Assembly (NCBI RefSeq): GCF_018139145.2
Contig: NC_059476.1
Span: forward strand, 8,779,501-8,843,500
From: Gymnogyps californianus
Lineage: Eukaryota; Chordata; Aves; Accipitriformes; Cathartidae
Length of the DNA: 64,000 nucleotides
Direction of reading: 5' to 3'
The notes under the pieces were generated by a model that saw only the letters and a list, made by a program, of their open reading frames with translations, made no database searches and had not been told where the DNA came from. Below, one piece after another: positions 1 to 12,214 of this stretch. Numbering within the stretch: the first letter of the stretch is position 1; every line of letters begins with the position of its first letter. Both the position numbers and the translations under genes were made by a program.

Positions 1-3000
1 ATTGTGGTATCAACTGATACCACAAGTATAGTGGTCATCTCTGTGGCATCTTGTAAGAAAATATCCTGCATAAAAACTGTAGCTTCACATACCTGGAGAA
101 ATACTTACAAAATAAATGTTTCTGAAATGTCTCATTCATTTCAACACAAAATGGAGAGCCACTAAAGCTGAATAAAATGCCTTTTAGCCATATCTGTGAA
201 GTGGTGTAAATAGAATACTTACTGTTAAAAAGAATTGACTATTTAGATCAACGTATTTAGGATGACATAATGCTCTCCACCCATGGATTCACTTTTAAGT
301 TGCCTAGTTAATCCCAGGCTTATTATCCCATTGTTCAGCTTTTTGTATATTTTCTTATTTCTTTTACATCTATTATGTTCAGAATTAATCTTAAAGAACA
401 GGCTACATAAATCAGAATATTTCTTAAAACATGTAGGTTTTGCTGGTAATCTGTGGAGAATTGGTCAGTTACATGCGGCTAGTTATGTCTTGTTTCTAGT
501 CGCTAAAATGCAAGACAGCTAGAAATTAATTCTTTTGCCGATATTTCTTTTTAGTGTAGTAAACTGTTTTTGCAAAGTGCCTTTTGTATTATTAACAAAT
601 GAGAGAAAGAAACTGGCTTGTATGATTATATGTCAAAAGGAGTGTTTCCGGATTCTGCAGTTCCCATGAGAGGCTGTTTACTCTTTAAAAACTCTGGGAT
701 TCTTCTGTTGCAGAAGGTATCTGGAAGCTTATATTTAGAAAAGGGTATATTTTATATTTATTATGGTAAATTTTTTAATTAAACCCGAGAGTTCAGTAGA
801 CAGCACAGCACAGCACAGCTTATTACTGGAGTGTATCATTCCACATTAGAACACGGGTAGCACAGCACATGAAGTTAGCATGTTTGATTTGCATACTGAA
901 TAAGCTATAAATACAAACACAGTTATGGTCAGTAAGATGGCCTTTTATTGTATTTAAAAAGTTCAGACTATAAAAAGTTAGCAGTGCTGGAATTCTCAGA
1001 AGGGTGTGTGTGCTGGTGGCATTTAAATTAGGCAGTCTCATGTACACTCTTTCTGTAGGATTTCATGAAGATGGGTCTGGGTCTCCCTCTAGGATCTCTA
1101 CGTTGTTCAGAAGGAGAGTGGGTTAATTAGTAGTTTTCCCTTCTTCCTCTGAGTTTTTCAAAGTCTTTTAGGCATCCTGCATCATTGGCGTTCACAGATC
1201 AAAAGGTCGATGCTGGGAAAGAATGAAGTCCAGTATGCAAAACACTTCCTTCAAGATTTGACAGACTTTTATAAGGGGATACTTCCCTCTCCCCAGCATA
1301 AAACCTGCTCTGAGTATTGATGGCAGCTCCCCATTATTTTACCCTTCCCAGGGATGGGGTCTCTCCATCACAGAGAATGGACTGCAAGTGTTTCCTTTGG
1401 AAAAGTTGCTATCAGCAAAGGTGGGGAGGAAGGTTGGGGTTTTTCAGTACGAATTCTCAGGATCCAGAGAAACAGAGCTTCCTTGTCTGTGTGCTTAAAG
1501 TCCTTTAGGATTCCTCATACCTTCTCTTTCTGCTAGTTCTGTAAAGAGGGGCTGTAGAACTAGAAAACACTGTGTCACAGTGTTTTTGCCCAAACTTTCA
1601 TAGCCCCAAAATTCTTTTAATCAAGAATTGAATGTTTCCCCATTCATTTTTGCAATTCTTGAACTAATGTAAGAGCTGTGTTCCGAGTAGCAGGTCCCTG
1701 ACACTTTAACTATCATTTGCTGCTTTTTTTCCGACCTGGTAAATTACTTCTCTTTTGTAGAATCCACATATAGCATTTTTTAAATTGTTTACCAAAAAGA
1801 TAAGTTAGAGTCTTTGTCCTAGCCAACAGATTCACTGCTTTTTCCATTTGGGGTTTGTGGCATGTGAATTAGTGGCTTCTCCCATGAAATAATACTGTAT
1901 GACATCCCCAAGTCCTACTGCCTGAGGCCTCTAATCCTGGTTCTATTCCTAAATCTGTGTATATTTCAAATGCTACATATTTTTCTAATTTAACACCATG
2001 TCTTTTTCTGACATTTCTGTAAGAATATTTGAGATGCCACATTTCTACAAAGGCAATTTAATTTACAAAATATTAAAAATGTTGATTTCTCTTGACTATT
2101 TACAACGCTCTTATTAGCTCTTACCTCCCATATCGTTGCAGTTTATTAAAAAAAAAAAAGATACTTCATGTTAGTTACCTTGCACATTCACCCAATTTCA
2201 TAAACAATAAACCAGATCTTATTAAGTTAATAGGAGTCTTGCAATCTGATTCTGTTCCCACTGAAGTAAGCATAACACATCAAAATCTTTTTATTTTATT
2301 ATGATGTATTCTGTTTCCTGTTGTAATTTTTTTTGGCTTAGTTCTGGTTTTCTGATGTGAGGTTGAGCCTTTTGATAGCAGAAAAGTAAAAACATGTTGT
2401 TAATTTAGCCTACACTAGATTGCCACATGCACAACTATATTTTCTTTTGTAAGGTGATACATTAAAATAATAGCCCTTGGACCAATATATAATATTGGTT
2501 TTACAGTTACAAATCCAGACTCTTCTTTTTCCAGTGAGAATTTGTGGCCCTTTTCCTGTTGCAAGGAAAAAACCAAACAACACAGGCACCTATTTTAGCT
2601 GCATTTAACAAAATGAAAATAGTTCGACAAAAATAAATCTAATAGGAGCATGTACAATGTTTGTGTTCTTTGACATTTCTGTCTGCAGATTTTCTTTGCA
2701 GAGACAACTAGGCTGGCTTCCAGTCAGATAACAAGTTATCAAGGGTGCATAGATACCAGTTGCTGATTTCCACTTCTGCATTTTCATCATCAGATTGGAC
2801 TTCACACAAAAGAAAATCACTTTGGTGACTGTCGGCTTGCAGGAGCTCTTTGAATTTCCTGTTTTCTTCATTTCTTGAAGCTAGATCTGATTATGAGAGG
2901 GGAATTAAGTACCTTGCTGAAGTAACTGATTGACTAGCTTATAAAGGCAGTGCCTACGCATGTTAACTTCATCAGGAACATGAACAGGCCTTGAAACCCC

Positions 3001-5045
3001 AAATAGGAATATGTAAATATCCTCGGTTTAGTCCACACGTCTTTCCTTGGTGAGATTATTGGAACTTTTTTGCTAATTTCTTTGAAGGTCTGTAAAACAG
3101 AAGAAAAGGTCTTTGTTCCTCAAGTATTTAACATGCACAGCTTTGAGCAAATGTAGAGTTACTGTTTGTCCCGGTAATCTAGGCAGGCTTTGTCAACCTG
3201 TTTCAACACAGGAAACAAGATGAAATCCATTCCATGGAAGGAGGAATCATCTTGATGATACAACACAGAGCATTTATGCATGAATATTCAGCATCTCCTT
3301 GAATGCTGGGAGTAGTAAGAGAGAATATTTAGGAGTCTTGAAGGAACTCAAAGGAGAGCAGTATTCCCCTGAGGCCTCAAGGGAAAGTGTTGGGAGATGG
3401 CTAGTTGAATAAGCATGGCCAGGCATTTTGCTTACAATGTATAATGTATACAGTGAACCACGTCTTTTCTCTGTCTAGAGTAGCATCTTTGGAGAGTGGA
3501 GTTGCCATCCCTTTAATCTGTATCTTCAGAGGAAAGCCTCAGTTATAGTGCGGTGGGCCAGACATCAAATGAGCAAATGCGTATGTGCTTTTGAGCAGCA
3601 AATTTCATATTCTTGTTTCCCATTACAGACCAGCTTTATGGTTTGCCTAAGTGCTACACTAGTTCCTCTGAAGTAGGAGCAAAAGCACACAGGCTCTGCT
3701 AGCGGTATTGGTGGGATTACGAGGAGCGATCACGTACTTAGTAGTCACTGAGGAGGGAAGCAGAATCCGGTTACCTTGGGGAGAGGTACCACCATTTCAA
3801 GGACGTGGTGAGCAGGTACAGGCATGGGCTGCCAGGGGACCGTAGAAACACAGAACTTGCCAGAAGTTCCCAGTTCTGTCAGGTTATCTACAGACTGCTG
3901 TGTTGCAGGGGTAAGCAGTTGGACACAACCAGCCTGCTAATGGCGCTGCTGAAGGCATGACGTGGTGAGAGTGAGAAAAAGCCCGTGGTTCATGTGGCAT
4001 AGCTTTGGTGCAGTGCTGAGCGTACTGTTGGGAATACTGCAGTGATAAAGGTGGTGTAAGGACTGGTGCAGAAGAGAAGCCTGTGCTGAGTAGGCATATT
4101 TCTGTGGCAGTCTTCCTCAGAGGGCTCCTGCAGTGCCGTGTCTGTAAGCTGTGTCCCCTGGTGAAATGCAGAGAACAGTGCCCAAAAGAGCAGTATCCTG
4201 CAGCTTTCTGTCTCTTGATGGCACAGCAAGGTGCAGTTTATGGCAGGCGATTTGCACTCTGGCTCTTTACATTTTAGAATATTTTAAAACTTTATTTTTA
4301 TAACCCTATTTGTATTTGACTCTCAGGGATAACTTTGACAGTCTTGGAAGAGCCAGTGGTATCTGTCAGGAGCTGACAGTATGTTAAAAACGCTGAGAGT
4401 AAAATGCCTGTGTGTGATGAAAAGAAGTAAGAATTTCTGGATTGTAAGGCAGAACTTATTTGTGATAAGTATCCAACGTTTCTTATTTTAAGATGTACAT
4501 TATATTGTTTTAACCTTAGAAAGGAATGCGTTTACAGCTTTGATTTTTAGAAACGTGACCATTTTTGTTTATGAAAACTAATTCTGTAATTTAGTTTATG
4601 TTAGTTTTTTGGTATTATTTTTATATTCTTGCATTTTCTGTGGATGTAACTAATGCAGCAGCAATGCTGTCAGTATAGTTAGGACATTAACACCAGTTAT
4701 TTTTGGAATAGTTCTTTAGTTACTATGATACTTTGACAATTTCTGTAAGTGTCAGGCTATTGTCCTGTACAATCTGCACTCAGCCTGAGATTTAAAATGA
4801 GAGATGCATGAAACAAAGTGTAATGGCATAGAGATAGCTCTTCCTGCATAGAAATTTGCAGAAATGACGGGTTGTAAAGAGACTTGAAGATATCAAACAA
4901 TTTGAGTGGGAACCCATAAATAAAGATGAATTTCTGCATTCACTGGTTATATGATTTTATCACTGTCTGGTGTCCATAAAATGCATCTTCCCATTAAAGT
5001 TTTGTCACGCAGCTGATGAGGTTCAGAAGTGTTAAAAGCTTCCAC
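1..5045. other. Gene-free AT-rich DNA
   Basis: No exon, RNA gene or recognisable transposon was seen. The open frames are under 90 codons, lie on both strands and resemble no protein I know. Small simple-sequence tracts occur: a CAGCA pentamer repeat at about 801-819, an A run near 2149-2159 and a short A/C tract near 2565-2584. The base texture is typical of intergenic or intronic bird DNA. Confidence 0.7.
801..819 (+). repeat. CAGCA microsatellite
   Basis: The pentamer CAGCA is repeated almost four times without interruption. It is short and may be length-polymorphic. Nothing around it suggests function. Confidence 0.8.
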
Positions 5046-6056
5046 TCTCTTCCTTTTAAATTCTGCACCCTAAATTCAGTACTAAAGCTCAGTTAAGCAA
5101 AACCAGAAATTGCCGTTTCCCTGTTCCTCCTGCGCAGGAGACAGTACTGGGATTCTCCCTGCTCCCAGTCCCACAGCCTCCAGCCCACCGCTGACATTCC
5201 TTACATTTAACCCTGACAGTCAGGCTAGTGCTAACTACTGTCGCTTCCTTGAGCTAATAACCGCAACTCATTCGTGCCTTGACATACCTTTTCCACATAC
5301 TGCCGTCCCTTCTCTGTTGACTTCGCTCTCTGAACTGCAACTCCTCCGCCAAATCCCCTCCAGCTGTAGGACTTTGGTGGTTTCATTCTCTGTCGCTGCA
5401 GCATGAACGGCTCTGCTTTCCACCCCAGCTACTCACTTCTCAGAAATCTGACTGCAGTTTTTCCCTTTCCTTTTTACGACAGGCTTGTCTTTGCTCTCTT
5501 GTCTGATGTCTTTGCTTTGCGGTCTGCCTCTGAACCCCCACCCTGCTCTCCCTTTCTCCATTCCCCCAACGCTTCCCTGTCCTCCCTTGCCCGGTACTTC
5601 TGGTGAGACAACGCCTTCTCTGTTCCTTGAAAGCTTCTCTTAAACTCTTCTTTTTCCAGCATTCTCCAAATTGTTCTTTCACCCTTCCTGTAAAAAGTTT
5701 GAGATGTGGTCTAATAAAAGGAATTGTTCCTGAGTAATGGAACTAATAAAGCCTGGTTTCCTACCAGAGTCCTCCATCTCCTGGATGCCCTGCTCTTGGC
5801 ACAGGCAGAGCTCCTATCTTCTCTCCCTGTGCTGTGCCCTCTCCACATGTACTCCCTTGTCTCTTCACTAGTCCTTAATTCTCTCCCACGTCTCTCATCT
5901 CTGTGGGGGAGCACGTGCTGCGGCTGGCTTGGTGTTAAACACGTGCTGAAGGACGGTATGGGCAGGCAGGCGGGCACCTGCTCCCTCTTGGAATGGCTCA
6001 GAGCCAGAGACATGCCTGCCTTGTCCTCGGCAGGCAGGTCTACTTGGGTCTAAAAC
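5046..6056. other. Pyrimidine-rich, GC-elevated patch of unknown nature
   Basis: About 1 kb stands out from its AT-rich surroundings. The plus strand is rich in C and T, with runs such as repeated CTCCC and CTTCC blocks, and several overlapping open frames of 60-109 codons lie on both strands. Those frames are explained by base composition, and none has a recognisable domain. Two AATAAA hexamers lie close together near 5712 and 5743, and two CACGTG sites near 5911 and 5940. It could be an unannotated noncoding exon, an old retroelement, or a compositional island. I do not recognise a family. Confidence 0.45.
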
Positions 6057-8320
6057 CTGCAGTTTTTCATAAAATTTGTAAGACCTTCATATTCATTCCT
6101 CTGTCAAATTTGTTTGAGTATGTCCTATGGGTTTAAAAAATCACTGGGAGCTGCAGGGGTGTGGAGAAGATAGAGGAGACTAATATTCAATTTACCTACA
6201 TTTCCTTGAAAAATTAGGATTAAAAAAAGCAAATATGGTTCCTGTCATATTGCTAAGCATTAGACTGTGACATATCTCATCTTATTCTAGTCTCATAAAA
6301 CATCTAGTGTGTGGTGCAAGTGATATAAATAAACATGCAGTGGACTTGAAACATACAGACAATTAAGTACAGTTGATGGCTGACAGTTGTATTAGATAAT
6401 TGAGCATCTCAGGATTCTCAAAATGGGAAATAATTCATGCATTCAGGTTAGTTGGCATGAAGATTATTTATTCACATTTAGAAATGAAACAAGAAAGAAA
6501 GGACCCATCCAAAAGCTGTTTTATGTGAGCACATTACATTTGATTACATTTGACTATTTGGATGATACTACATTGTGTTTACAAATGACACTGCACTTTT
6601 TAGAGTCATCTTTTTCAGATGGAATATTTTTAGGATTAAGGATTAAGTTTTGCTGATATTTGTTGTGGTAAGGTCATAAACAAAATTAAGAGAGGTAATA
6701 CTAGTATTTGGTAGTAGTTTCAAAGAGTTCATGTCCAAATACCCGCACTTCTGCAGGCTTGCTGCTTGCAAATAGAGTGGAATGTATTCTGTACAGCAGT
6801 GGCTTTGCGTTAATGAACGCCTAAGCAGCAGATTAAAATGTCTGTTTAAAAAATAGGTTAGGATTATATAATAACACAAGTCTGGGATACTAATAACAGT
6901 GAAGATAATTTTATTGAGCAGATGAAGTGCAATTAGATCTCAACTACAGAATATTTAAATACAATACCAGATCAAAACCCAGTCTCTGCAGCTTTACTTG
7001 CTTTCCTTCACACCTACAGGATCAGCACCTAACAGCAAAGTAAATTATCATTTTTATTGTTGTTCATTGTATATTGCAATGGGAATGTACATCATGTTAT
7101 CCATTAGGACCCAGACAAACAAGTCTTTTCTCCACACGTGCAGTCATGAAACAAGACATGATTGAAGACAGCGAGGTGTCTGCACTATTTGAAATTCTAT
7201 TAGAAATTGATAAATTTGCTTGTCAGATTTCTTTAAAGGATTGCATAGATAAGAACTGCCTATAGTATTCTCATATGAAAAGTCATGAAACTTATAGCTT
7301 TATAATAAACCCATACAGTCTGAGAAATTGTGTCAGTTCTTTCTCTTATAATCTATTTCCTTAATTTTAGTCTCCTAAATAGTGAAACAGAGACACAAAC
7401 TTGCAGTGGTTGATAACACTTATGACCTGATGAAGTAAACTGCTTTGATCCTGTGAGAGGTCAAACTGTGTGTGTTTCTAAGCTAACATTCCCCAAGGCT
7501 GCTGATGTGTGAGCTGTCTCTTCCCCTTGCCAAATGTCCCACCTTCGCAATAGAAAATTAAAGAAGACTTGCAAAGAAATGTGGTGTGTTAGTGTATTTA
7601 ATCTTGTCTATAAATTGGTGTGAGAATTGCTGAACACGGAGTTTGGTGTGGTGTTTATTTTTTTAATTTTTGCACAGTTTAAAAATATCTAGACAGCTCT
7701 CTTCTGGGTTGGGTAGAAAGTGAATGTATTAACTCTCACTGTGTTAATGTTTAGGGAGAAAGGCATACAATGTTTTTTAATTTAGTAAATAGAGAATTAT
7801 TTGAATCTGACTTGGAGCTTCATTTAGCTTTTTAGTACATTTCTGCTGTATAGCTAAAAATATCTTATCTTCATGCCCTTGACCTTTCTCCAAGAGCTGT
7901 GGGAAGATTAAAAAGCATAAATGAGAATAAATTTAGAATTAACCTATTTGAAGAAAAATGGTACCAAATGCCTTAGCTATCCGCAAAATGGTAAGTTGTC
8001 AGTCTTACAACATGTCCAGCCTGGCAGAGCTGAGCAAAGCAACCTGCTACCAGAGCAGCGCTCTAGTAGTCCTAGAAATGGGAAGGTAGTTTATTTTTCA
8101 TTCCCCACTCAGTCCTTTTCCTCCTTGCGGAAGCTGTCAACAAAGGTGCCAATTATAATGAAGATTCTGTAGCTCAGATATCTATCCCTTAACATAGCCC
8201 TTTCCCCCTGGCTTGTTCTGTGTAGTTCACCATGCAGCTGTATAAATATTTTCAGTCATTACCCTCTTGGACTGTATTTGAACTAGCGACTAAAAGGTGA
8301 GGTTGTCAATATATTAAAGA

Positions 8321-8355
8321 CATCGTTAATGGCATAACCACAGCCATAAACGATG
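8321..8355 (+). repeat. Inverted repeat (hairpin)
   Basis: Arms at 8321-8333 and 8343-8355 are reverse complements at 12 of 13 positions, separated by a 9-base loop. The stem is too short for a microRNA precursor by itself. It is not followed by a T run that would suggest a Pol III terminator. Function is unknown. Confidence 0.6.
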
Positions 8356-8375
8356 AATAATTGTGATGGTTGAGC

Positions 8376-8393
8376 TTTATTTATTTATTTATT
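8376..8393 (+). repeat. TTTA microsatellite
   Basis: About four and a half TTTA units occur in a row. A similar short tract of the same unit lies at 35540-35555. Confidence 0.8.
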
Positions 8394-11300
8394 CATTAAA
8401 AAATGTGTTGGTATCTGGGCATCTTTGACGTTACAGGGATACTTCTGAAAACAGATTACTTTTAGTGATATCCACTGCAAGCAGCCACTCTGCAGTGTTC
8501 TTAATTATCAACTTTAAATTATTCACTTAACAAGACAGAGAATGGTTGCACTTGTGAAGCTGTCATCTTTAGGGCTTGGGTACTGCATTGCTGTGCAATA
8601 ATTATAGTCTGATACTAGCTTTCATTTATGCTAATTGCAAGTAAGCTTATAAATTCCTCAGATTATTAAAAAGAGAGTTATCTCCTTCCTGTTGTGTTAA
8701 GTCAAGGATTTAAATGTTGCAAACTTTCAATCCTGCTTTAAAGAGAAAATGTCGCCATAAAAATCTTTCAGCTATCAATACTTTGTCAAGCTAAGAAAAC
8801 AAGAAAGGTAATTCTATTTTGACTTTCAAAATCGTATTTGTAGCATTGCAACTGTATATACTGATTTTTATAATTATTTTAAATTAATTCAGTGATTTAA
8901 ATGTGTATTTAATCCTACACAGACAGACTTAATAAAACTAAATTCATACCTAAAAGATAATCAGTAAGTGACTATACCTAGGACGCTAACAGGAGGCAAA
9001 AGAAATTGATTTCTTAAATGGCAATGTTTTCTCTAAAGCTGTTCTCAGTAGGATCTTCAGAAAAAAATCACAGATTTCTGTAATGCAGGCAGTATGAAAT
9101 ATCTGGTTTAGACTGTGAAGAGAAATGTAATTTACAAGTTACAGAATGAATTATTTTGTCACAAAAAGAATAAAATAGAGCCAATAGTTAGCTCCTCTTG
9201 AGCAGTAACATGTGCTAATTGAAAGACTCAGGATTGCATTGTAAGAGTCAATATTCAAGCTTGTAGAATACTTAAAGTGACTAGTTTCTGTCTTTAGCCA
9301 GACTGAAAAATATAATAAATGATTCTGGACCTGGACTGTGGTGAGAAGAGCTACTTCCCACTGCAGCTATCAGAATGGGAGACGTGTAAAGTGCTTGTAA
9401 CAGATAGCTCCTCTATCTACGGAGCAGGTTGTACTTCTATGGCAAAGAATGTCGCTGATAGATTAGGGTGACAATTCATAATGTTCCTGAGCGTGAATGC
9501 TACATGTTGAACAAGATCAGAGTCTCAAGGAGCATGTCATGGGGAATGAAGGTTTATTACTTATCCTTCCTCGTGGTTTTCAGAATTTTACAAGGATTTA
9601 TAATATTTGAAATATGTTTAAACTCAGAAAACCTTGGTATTTCTGAGTAATACTTTACAAATCATCTTTTCCCCAGATTGTAGCTGAGTGCAGTGGTCTA
9701 ATTCTGTGTAATGACTTTTTGTTGTGTGACATGATACAATAACAGAAAAGTATTTTAATAAAATTCTAGAAATTACTGTGCATGTTAGGAATGATTTATT
9801 AGACTATAACAGGAAAGCTAGAAAGGTTTTTTAAAGGTGTTAACTTCTCAGCTGTGTATTACTAGTGTGCAGTAAATGTATTATTTTGAACTATTTGTTT
9901 TTAAAGAGTGGCAAAAGTATTAAAATACATCTCTAAATCACTCTACAGCTATTTAGAGACGAGGTTTTGGCTAGCTGCCCAAAATACTGTATAGCAGGTA
10001 TTTGGGAAGAAGAGAAGGTTTCTTTGAGGTATTTTTGCCACTGGGGGACTCCTGCTGTTCACGTTTCTTCTGTATGGTTTGGAGTACCCCAGATGTGCTT
10101 TAAATAACTGAGTTCACCTGAAAGGTGGGGGGTGTACTGGTGTTGGAAGAGGTGCAGCCAGCTTATTTGTCATAGAATGTCACGTTAAGTTTAATTGGCA
10201 AATGAAGTGTTTATCTATTTCACATTATAACACCCAAATGTTAACACAGGTTGTTTCTCTTTGCATCTAATGCTACTATGAGAAGCTTTATGGTTTGCAG
10301 AAGATGTGGCTGAGTTCATTCTTTTGACTGTTTTTTATCCTTAGTTGTTCAAGACTTGAGTGAATAGGTACTGGCAGGACTCTAGCTTTTTTCATATTAA
10401 ATGTAAAAGCTGAGTTAATGTATATTTGGCAGACACAAGCACTTGGAGGTCAGGAAACTTACGACTTTAGCTTTTTCTCTTTTGTACAATTCCTTTCTGA
10501 CACAGGCTTGAAATTACATTCAAACACTCCTTTTCCAGTATGTGATATGAATCAATGCTGTACCAGTGCCTAAGATCACCTTTGCTGATGTACTTAAAAT
10601 CTGACTAATACATATATTAAAGGGAGAGTTAAGGTACAAACACATCTCTAATTCTGGGCCTGTCTGACTGGAAAGTTTATTCTCATAAATCATTCAACAG
10701 CAGGTTTACTGAAAGGAAGGTTAGGAGGCTGATTTGTGTAAACTTCCAGACCTTTCCCCCCAAATAGCTCTTTTCCATTGGAAAAAATGCAGTTATCTTA
10801 GTTTCCTGACTGTACTCTAGGTTGGTCATTCTGTGAGACTGCATTTTTCTTCCTGTTAGGCGTTTTCAAAACCTTTACAGGTGGCATCAGAAGGGCCACC
10901 AGTTTGTGCCATAGTGCTTTTTAGAAAGGACTCTTAAGAAGAGAGGTGTGTCTGTAAGTGTCTGTTCATACAGCTGAACAACAGTTTGCAATTTGTAAGG
11001 AGCCAAACCTTCCTGTGTGTAATACAATGTGGTGTCCTTACACCATAGGATATTAGGTCAGCATGTTTTTAAAGATACTAGCAGCGTAAGGCCAGATATT
11101 CTCAAAGCAGTATTTGTTGCTGTTGGATTGCAAGCTATATGACAGTTTATTTCCTTGTACTAATTGTTCTGTCTGTACCTGTTGCATCACAGTGAAATGA
11201 GTTCAAGGGTGTTAGTTGGTAGGAAACAAGTATGCAGATGTCCCATCTCACATCTCGCTTTCCGAGCCCATTTATTTTATTAAAGTTAATAAAGTGAATT

Positions 11301-12007
11301 GTACTTCAGATAGACAATCACGCCACTGTTTTATTTAATAAAACAAACAAGGAAGAAACAAGTTGCATTTGCTTCATAAGGAAAATCTGTCTTTTGTTGT
11401 CTAGAGAATGTATCCTGTGATGACTGTCATACAGCATTAATTTTTATGCTGTACTTAGAATTTAAATACCTGAATTTCTGGCAGTTTCTTTTCTTCATTG
11501 GTGACAAGTGAATGTTGAATAATCAATTGAAATATAATTTTTAAAAAATAACATCTGAAATGGGGCAGACTAGTAGAAGGGAAGAAGGCAACATTTTGCA
11601 TGTGAATAAAACTAAAGAGTTTGTCAAACTAAATTGGAGAGCTTCAGATAGTGTAAAAGACATATGTAAACAGAAAATCCTGTGATTGTTTTCACTCTCC
11701 TTTCAAGTGTATCAAAAAGCTACTCCACTGAGTACCGAAACTTGAGAGTTGGCAACATCTTCCTGGAGGAGAATGTATAGTGCCTCTATTTGGTGTTGGA
11801 GAGAAAGAAATGACCAGTTTGCTTTCTAACGTGGTAGAATTCCATAAACTCTGGTGTCATGTTATATTCTAATACAATCAATCCTAATGTTTAATGAAGC
11901 ATAAACATTGTTCTATTTGTTGCTATTTTCACTAGTTGTCAGTTAGTCGCTAATGGGAAACTTAGATATATGTTACAGAGAAATTTGGTTATATGGAGAT
12001 CAGTCAA

Positions 12008-12214
12008 ATTGCAGCAGCCATTTTGCAAGCAAAATAGTTCTTAGGGATACTTGGCAGAGGAAGAGAAGTGATATTTGCATGTTTGAACCTGTTTATTTCA
12101 TCAGGTCACATTGCAGCAGCCATTTTGCAAGCAAAATAGTGGTTCTTAAGGACACTTGGCAGAGAAAGAGAAGTGATATTTGCATGTTTGAAACTGTTTA
12201 TTTCATCAGGTCAC
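12008..12214 (+). repeat. Two-copy tandem duplication, about 102 and 105 bp
   Basis: Copy 1 is 12008-12109 and copy 2 is 12110-12214. Both begin with ATTGCAGCAGCCATTTTG and end with TTTATTTCATCAGGTCAC. Differences are a 3-base insertion in copy 2 (the AGTTCTTA/AGTGGTTCTTA region) and a handful of substitutions, so the copies are still very similar and the duplication is probably not ancient. Each copy carries an ATTTGCAT octamer (12073-12080 and 12178-12185), the classical POU/Oct-factor binding sequence. Both lengths are multiples of three, so an open frame (11953-12297, plus) runs through both copies and encodes a duplicated peptide. I see no start context, splice structure or domain showing that it is translated. 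Confidence 0.9.

Larger units (their letters stand above)
6057..12007. other. Gene-free AT-rich DNA
   Basis: No exon or RNA gene was recognised. The longest open frames are about 80 codons and have no known domain. It contains a 13-bp-arm hairpin at 8321-8355 and a TTTA microsatellite at 8376-8393, listed separately. Confidence 0.7.

Noticed and set aside
5440..5682. Minus-strand frame rich in Lys, Arg, Glu and Gln resembling a charged coiled coil
   Set aside because: The residue bias follows directly from the pyrimidine-rich plus strand; a second overlapping frame shows the same bias.
10171..10186. CATAGAATGTCACG, another possible reverse CR1 tail
   Set aside because: No CR1 sequence follows in the required direction.
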